In this document: piece by piece, positions 61,304 through 64,000 of the stretch
Numbering within the stretch: the first letter of the stretch is position 1
Layout: each line of letters begins with the position of its first letter
Assembly (NCBI RefSeq): GCF_000424145.1
Contig: NZ_KE384138.1
Span: 134,319 to 198,318 of the forward strand
Direction of reading: 5' to 3'
Length of the DNA stretch: 64,000 nucleotides
Source: Butyrivibrio sp. AC2005
GTDB taxonomy: Bacteria > Bacillota > Clostridia > Lachnospirales > Lachnospiraceae
Translations under genes and position numbers: made by a program
The notes under the pieces: generated by a model
Told to the model about the DNA's origin: nothing
Seen by the model: only the letters and a program-made list of their open reading frames with translations
Database searches by the model: none

Positions 61304-63072
61304 TAATCAAACTTCATAATCAGGGTGTTTACGCCGGCATTGTTGTAATAATCAATCTGCGTCGCTCTCTTACTGACAAGTCGAAGACCGATATTTTTAA
61401 AGGGATCGTCAATATTGATAAGATCAACGTATTTTTTCGGATTGAATTCCTTACAGTTGTCTCTTATCCTGACCGTCAGCTTATCCTTTAAAACAAGCCT
61501 GATATCAACCGAATAGTTTTTGTTCTTACCACCATGCTGCAGAATATTATAGGCCATCTCTTCTATACAAAGCCCGACATTATAAGCTATTTTATGAGAC
61601 GCCCCTTTTTCCTCACAAAAATTAATCATTTTATCGCTAAAGCCAACGATTTCATCAACATTCTTAATGGAGCACTCCACTACCTCCATACCTTCACATC
61701 CAAATTCATCAGGAAGCTTAAGTATGGCAGGGAGTGATAAATCAAAGCTCTTTTTCCACAATAATACAGATATCAGTATGACGATAATACACGCTATATC
61801 AACTACCGTGTTAGACAGCCATGCCGCTGTTATCCCCAGAACCGGAACTGTAATAAGCGTTACTATACCTACCGATGCCACTTCTGATACAGATATAATA
61901 TTAAGAAGTTCCATTTTACCCTGAGTCTGATATGACTTAAGCAAAATATTTAAATACAAATTTGGAATCAGGAAGGTAAATGCCAGAACAAACATCCATC
62001 TTGACATCTCCTGCATTTCCAAACTTCCAGGAAAGAAAAGAGCTGAAAGCGGTCCTGATAATAGTGCCATCGCCAGGACAGTGGCAGTACAGCTTATCCC
62101 GCCAACAATCATAGCTATCTTTGAAACCTCAAGATAGCTTTCCCTGTCCTCTTCTCCATAGTAAAGGCTGGCAAAGGATGCATAGGTATTGTAGCAGCCT
62201 CCTACAACCGCACCTACAATTCCGCATACGGAACACATTACATTTGCCACAGCAACTCCATCATTCCCTGTATAATTCTTGAGAGCATAGTTAAAGGAAT
62301 AATTCTTTATTATGAGTCCTATTGAAAACATAAGGGAAGGAACGCCTCTGTAACAGGCAGCCAATACAAGTCTCAAGTTGAATCCTGCAGCAAATCTTAA
62401 TGCATAAATCTTGTCTTTGTTCAGGAATCCAGGCAAAAGAACCAAAAATGATGCTATGCTACTTAACGTAGATGCAAGTCCTATGCCTAATAGTCCCAAA
62501 GGCCCGATAAGAGTCATATCACCAATAATATTGCCGCAAATCATAACTGCGGTACTGAGATAAGATCTCTTCAGATCATTATTAAATGACGTCAGGGACA
62601 TAAGCATCGCAGCGAGTCCCTGAGGCACCATTCCAACGAAATATCCCGTTATATACTGCATCAAAAGTGTGTGCGCATCACCATCAGCGCCAAGCAGTGT
62701 AGCAAGAGGACTTCTGAATAAAAAACACAACATCGAAAAAATCCCCGTTACTACAATTATGGACATAAAAGTACTTAAAAACAGCTGATCTACGCGATCA
62801 TTGTCGCCACTGCCTACATAATTGGCGCATAACATCTGAGTTCCAATTATAACAACACTCGTAAGACCTACCGCAACAACTACAGGTGAGAAGAAACCTA
62901 CTGCAGCCAGCGCCTCTTTTCCCATAAACTGTCCAATAAAAAGATTATCTATAAAACCACAGGCGCAGGTAGCGACAAGGACAAAGACATTACTGATCAT
63001 AAGTCTTAAAAAAGAACCCAAAATGAGTTTTTTTCTTGCCAGGTTATAACTTGCATACTTCTCATCTGCCAT
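61300..63072 (-). CDS. MATE transporter fused to an RsbW-like ATPase domain
   Basis: 590 aa from the ATG at 63072, spaced seven bases from AGGTGG; a TTG at 63078 is too close. Residues 1-455 form a twelve-segment MATE transporter (FIDNLFIGQFMGKEALAAVGFFSPV). After a short linker (DEFGCEGMEVVECSI), residues 465-590 form a GHKL/RsbW-type ATPase: the N-box GLCIEEMAYNILQHGG, the metal/ATP motif RIRDNCKEFNP and NIGLRLVSKRA. RsbW-type domains usually act as kinases for anti-anti-sigma proteins. Such a fusion suggests ATP-dependent control of, or signalling from, transport. Confidence 0.9.
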   Translation of the reverse strand: MADEKYASYNLARKKLILGSFLRLMISNVFVLVATCACGFIDNLFIGQFMGKEALAAVGFFSPVVVAVGLTSVVIIGTQMLCANYVGSGDNDRVDQLFLSTFMSIIVVTGIFSMLCFLFRSPLATLLGADGDAHTLLMQYITGYFVGMVPQGLAAMLMSLTSFNNDLKRSYLSTAVMICGNIIGDMTLIGPLGLLGIGLASTLSSIASFLVLLPGFLNKDKIYALRFAAGFNLRLVLAACYRGVPSLMFSIGLIIKNYSFNYALKNYTGNDGVAVANVMCSVCGIVGAVVGGCYNTYASFASLYYGEEDRESYLEVSKIAMIVGGISCTATVLAMALLSGPLSALFFPGSLEMQEMSRWMFVLAFTFLIPNLYLNILLKSYQTQGKMELLNIISVSEVASVGIVTLITVPVLGITAAWLSNTVVDIACIIVILISVLLWKKSFDLSLPAILKLPDEFGCEGMEVVECSIKNVDEIVGFSDKMINFCEEKGASHKIAYNVGLCIEEMAYNILQHGGKNKNYSVDIRLVLKDKLTVRIRDNCKEFNPKKYVDLINIDDPFKNIGLRLVSKRATQIDYYNNAGVNTLIMKFDY

Positions 63073-63099
63073 AGCCAACCCACCTCAATTCACAGGTTT

Positions 63100-63119
63100 T
63101 TGTGCACATTTTTGCACAA
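63100..63119. promoter_or_regulatory. short palindrome upstream of the MATE-ATPase gene
   Basis: TTGTGC-N8-GCACAA, 28-47 bases before the start codon. Could be an operator. Not supported by a second copy in this window. Confidence 0.3.
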
Positions 63120-63217
63120 GAAATCTTACAATTGTTTTGTTGCATGGAAACCCGTCTATAATTATAAATCACAATAGTAAAATCCCTATAACGACAGAAT
63201 TAAGATGATATAAAAAG

Positions 63218-64000
63218 TTATTTGGTATGCTTTTCAAACCAGTCGGTTATTTCCTTAAGCCTTCTGATTCTGTGCATGGGTTTTCCCGATCTTGAAAGCT
63301 CGTGATTTTCACCGTGGAAAACAATCATTCTGGTTTCGACACCTCTCACGGTCATCGCCTGCATCATCTGCATTGCCTCAGGAAGCGGACATCTGTAGTC
63401 CTCATCACTGTGCAGGAAAAGCGTGGGAGTTTTAGCATTGTCGACATATTTTAGTGGGGAGTGATCCCACAGTGCATCGTGGTTTAACGTCTTATAAAAA
63501 TCTTCATAATCCACTCCGTTCTGGTCGGGTCCAAAATAGGGTCCGATATCGCTGATGTAAGTCATTGAAAGCCAGTTGGAAATCGATCTCTGGCTGGCAG
63601 CGCAACAGAATCTGTCTGTATGAGTGACAACCCAGTTGGTCATGAAACCACCGTATGATCCGCCTGTCTCACAGATTCTGTTTTCATCAATTGAGGGATA
63701 CTTTTCAAGTACAGCATCCACAAAAGCCATCAGATTTTTATAATCAGTTCCGCCATAGTCTCCGCGAATATCCGCAAAGTAATCTCCTCTGCCGTCGCTT
63801 CCCTTTATATTTGTAAACATAACAACAAAGCCCCTTGCAGCCCATACCTGCATCTCATGGAAAAAGCTGTTGCAGTATACACATCTGGGTCCGCCATGGA
63901 TGTCGAGAACTGCCGGGTATTTTTTGGAAGCATCATAGTTCTCGGGAAGAAGCACCCAACCGTGAAGCTCCAGACCTTCTGATTTATAATCTATCCTCTC
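63218..64000 (-). CDS. prolyl oligopeptidase family (S9) peptidase, 3' part
   Basis: Reading frame open to the right edge, so the 5' part is outside the window; 260 codons are visible. Alpha/beta-hydrolase catalytic domain: DIHGGPRCVY (oxyanion region), GGSYGGFMTNW (Ser), LHSDEDYRCP (Asp) and HGENHELS (His). It matches the acylaminoacyl-peptidase/dipeptidyl-peptidase group, cutting short peptides. The beta-propeller that normally precedes it is not visible. A GTG at 63955 could be mistaken for a start. Confidence 0.9.
   Translation of the reverse strand, partial: ERIDYKSEGLELHGWVLLPENYDASKKYPAVLDIHGGPRCVYCNSFFHEMQVWAARGFVVMFTNIKGSDGRGDYFADIRGDYGGTDYKNLMAFVDAVLEKYPSIDENRICETGGSYGGFMTNWVVTHTDRFCCAASQRSISNWLSMTYISDIGPYFGPDQNGVDYEDFYKTLNHDALWDHSPLKYVDNAKTPTLFLHSDEDYRCPLPEAMQMMQAMTVRGVETRMIVFHGENHELSRSGKPMHRIRRLKEITDWFEKHTK

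Noticed and set aside
63218..63955. Complete small S9 hydrolase starting at GTG 63955
   Set aside because: The frame continues open to the window edge with family-like residues (ELHGW before the GTG), so the gene is cut by the window.

Overview
The window is one contiguous piece of a low-GC Gram-positive chromosome. The gene content fits a Clostridia member, most likely Lachnospiraceae (Butyrivibrio/Roseburia-like). Signs of this are the six-cysteine SCIFF peptide with its radical-SAM maturase beside a fused SecDF, a MurE with the DNPR signature of meso-diaminopimelate enzymes, a YesM/YesN-type two-component system next to an Lpl-type sugar importer, CarD, a YugP-type metallopeptidase, and strong AGGAGG-like ribosome binding sites. 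I see no phage, plasmid, insertion-sequence, rRNA, tRNA or CRISPR genes. Almost all genes are on the minus strand; the plus-strand exceptions are the sensor kinase/regulator pair, one lipoprotein, one FRG-domain protein and one metallophosphoesterase.

Layout. 1-3.7 kb: a GH13 glucanohydrolase whose stop lies in a tandem duplication, plus two secreted proteins. 3.8-12.6 kb: a glycan-utilisation locus (LplB, LplC, lipoprotein binding protein, GH31 glycosidase) diverging from its sensor kinase and AraC-type regulator, with a paired 13-bp direct repeat in the shared promoter region. 12.6-24.4 kb: VOC protein, CarD, DUF1846, DegV, RlmN, RsmB, YugP peptidase, Fmt, AI-2E-type permease and small unknowns. 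24.4-27.9 kb: a complete NAD salvage operon nrtR-pncA-pncB-nadE with a palindromic operator over the promoter. 28-36.8 kb: murE-priA-def-L,D-transpeptidase-flippase-like protein-pssA-psd, linking cell wall and phosphatidylethanolamine synthesis. 37-42.9 kb: recJ, secDF, scfB and scfA (SCIFF). 43-49.4 kb: CNNM/CorC protein, HAD phosphatase, MATE, hisS, a small unknown and an alpha/beta hydrolase. 49.6-64 kb: FRG protein, tldE/tldD, DUF2207, secreted unknowns, SprT-like protein, larC, SDR, metallophosphoesterase, a MATE-ATPase fusion and the 3' part of an S9 peptidase.

The most unusual content is non-coding. A REP-like two-hairpin element occurs four times, always in the same orientation and always about 20 nt upstream of a start codon in a stop-to-start gap; three copies sit next to fresh tandem duplications. 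A 173-bp structured element occurs twice, with a hairpin that changes sequence but keeps pairing. There is also a seven-copy 34-bp array whose unit holds an AGGAGG-bearing hairpin, a 16-bp array that runs into a gene's stop codon, and a 134-bp imperfect inverted repeat between fmt and the YugP gene. These suggest an active, structured repeat ecology. Among proteins, the MATE transporter fused to an RsbW-like ATPase domain, the orphan FRG protein and the SCIFF locus deserve most attention.
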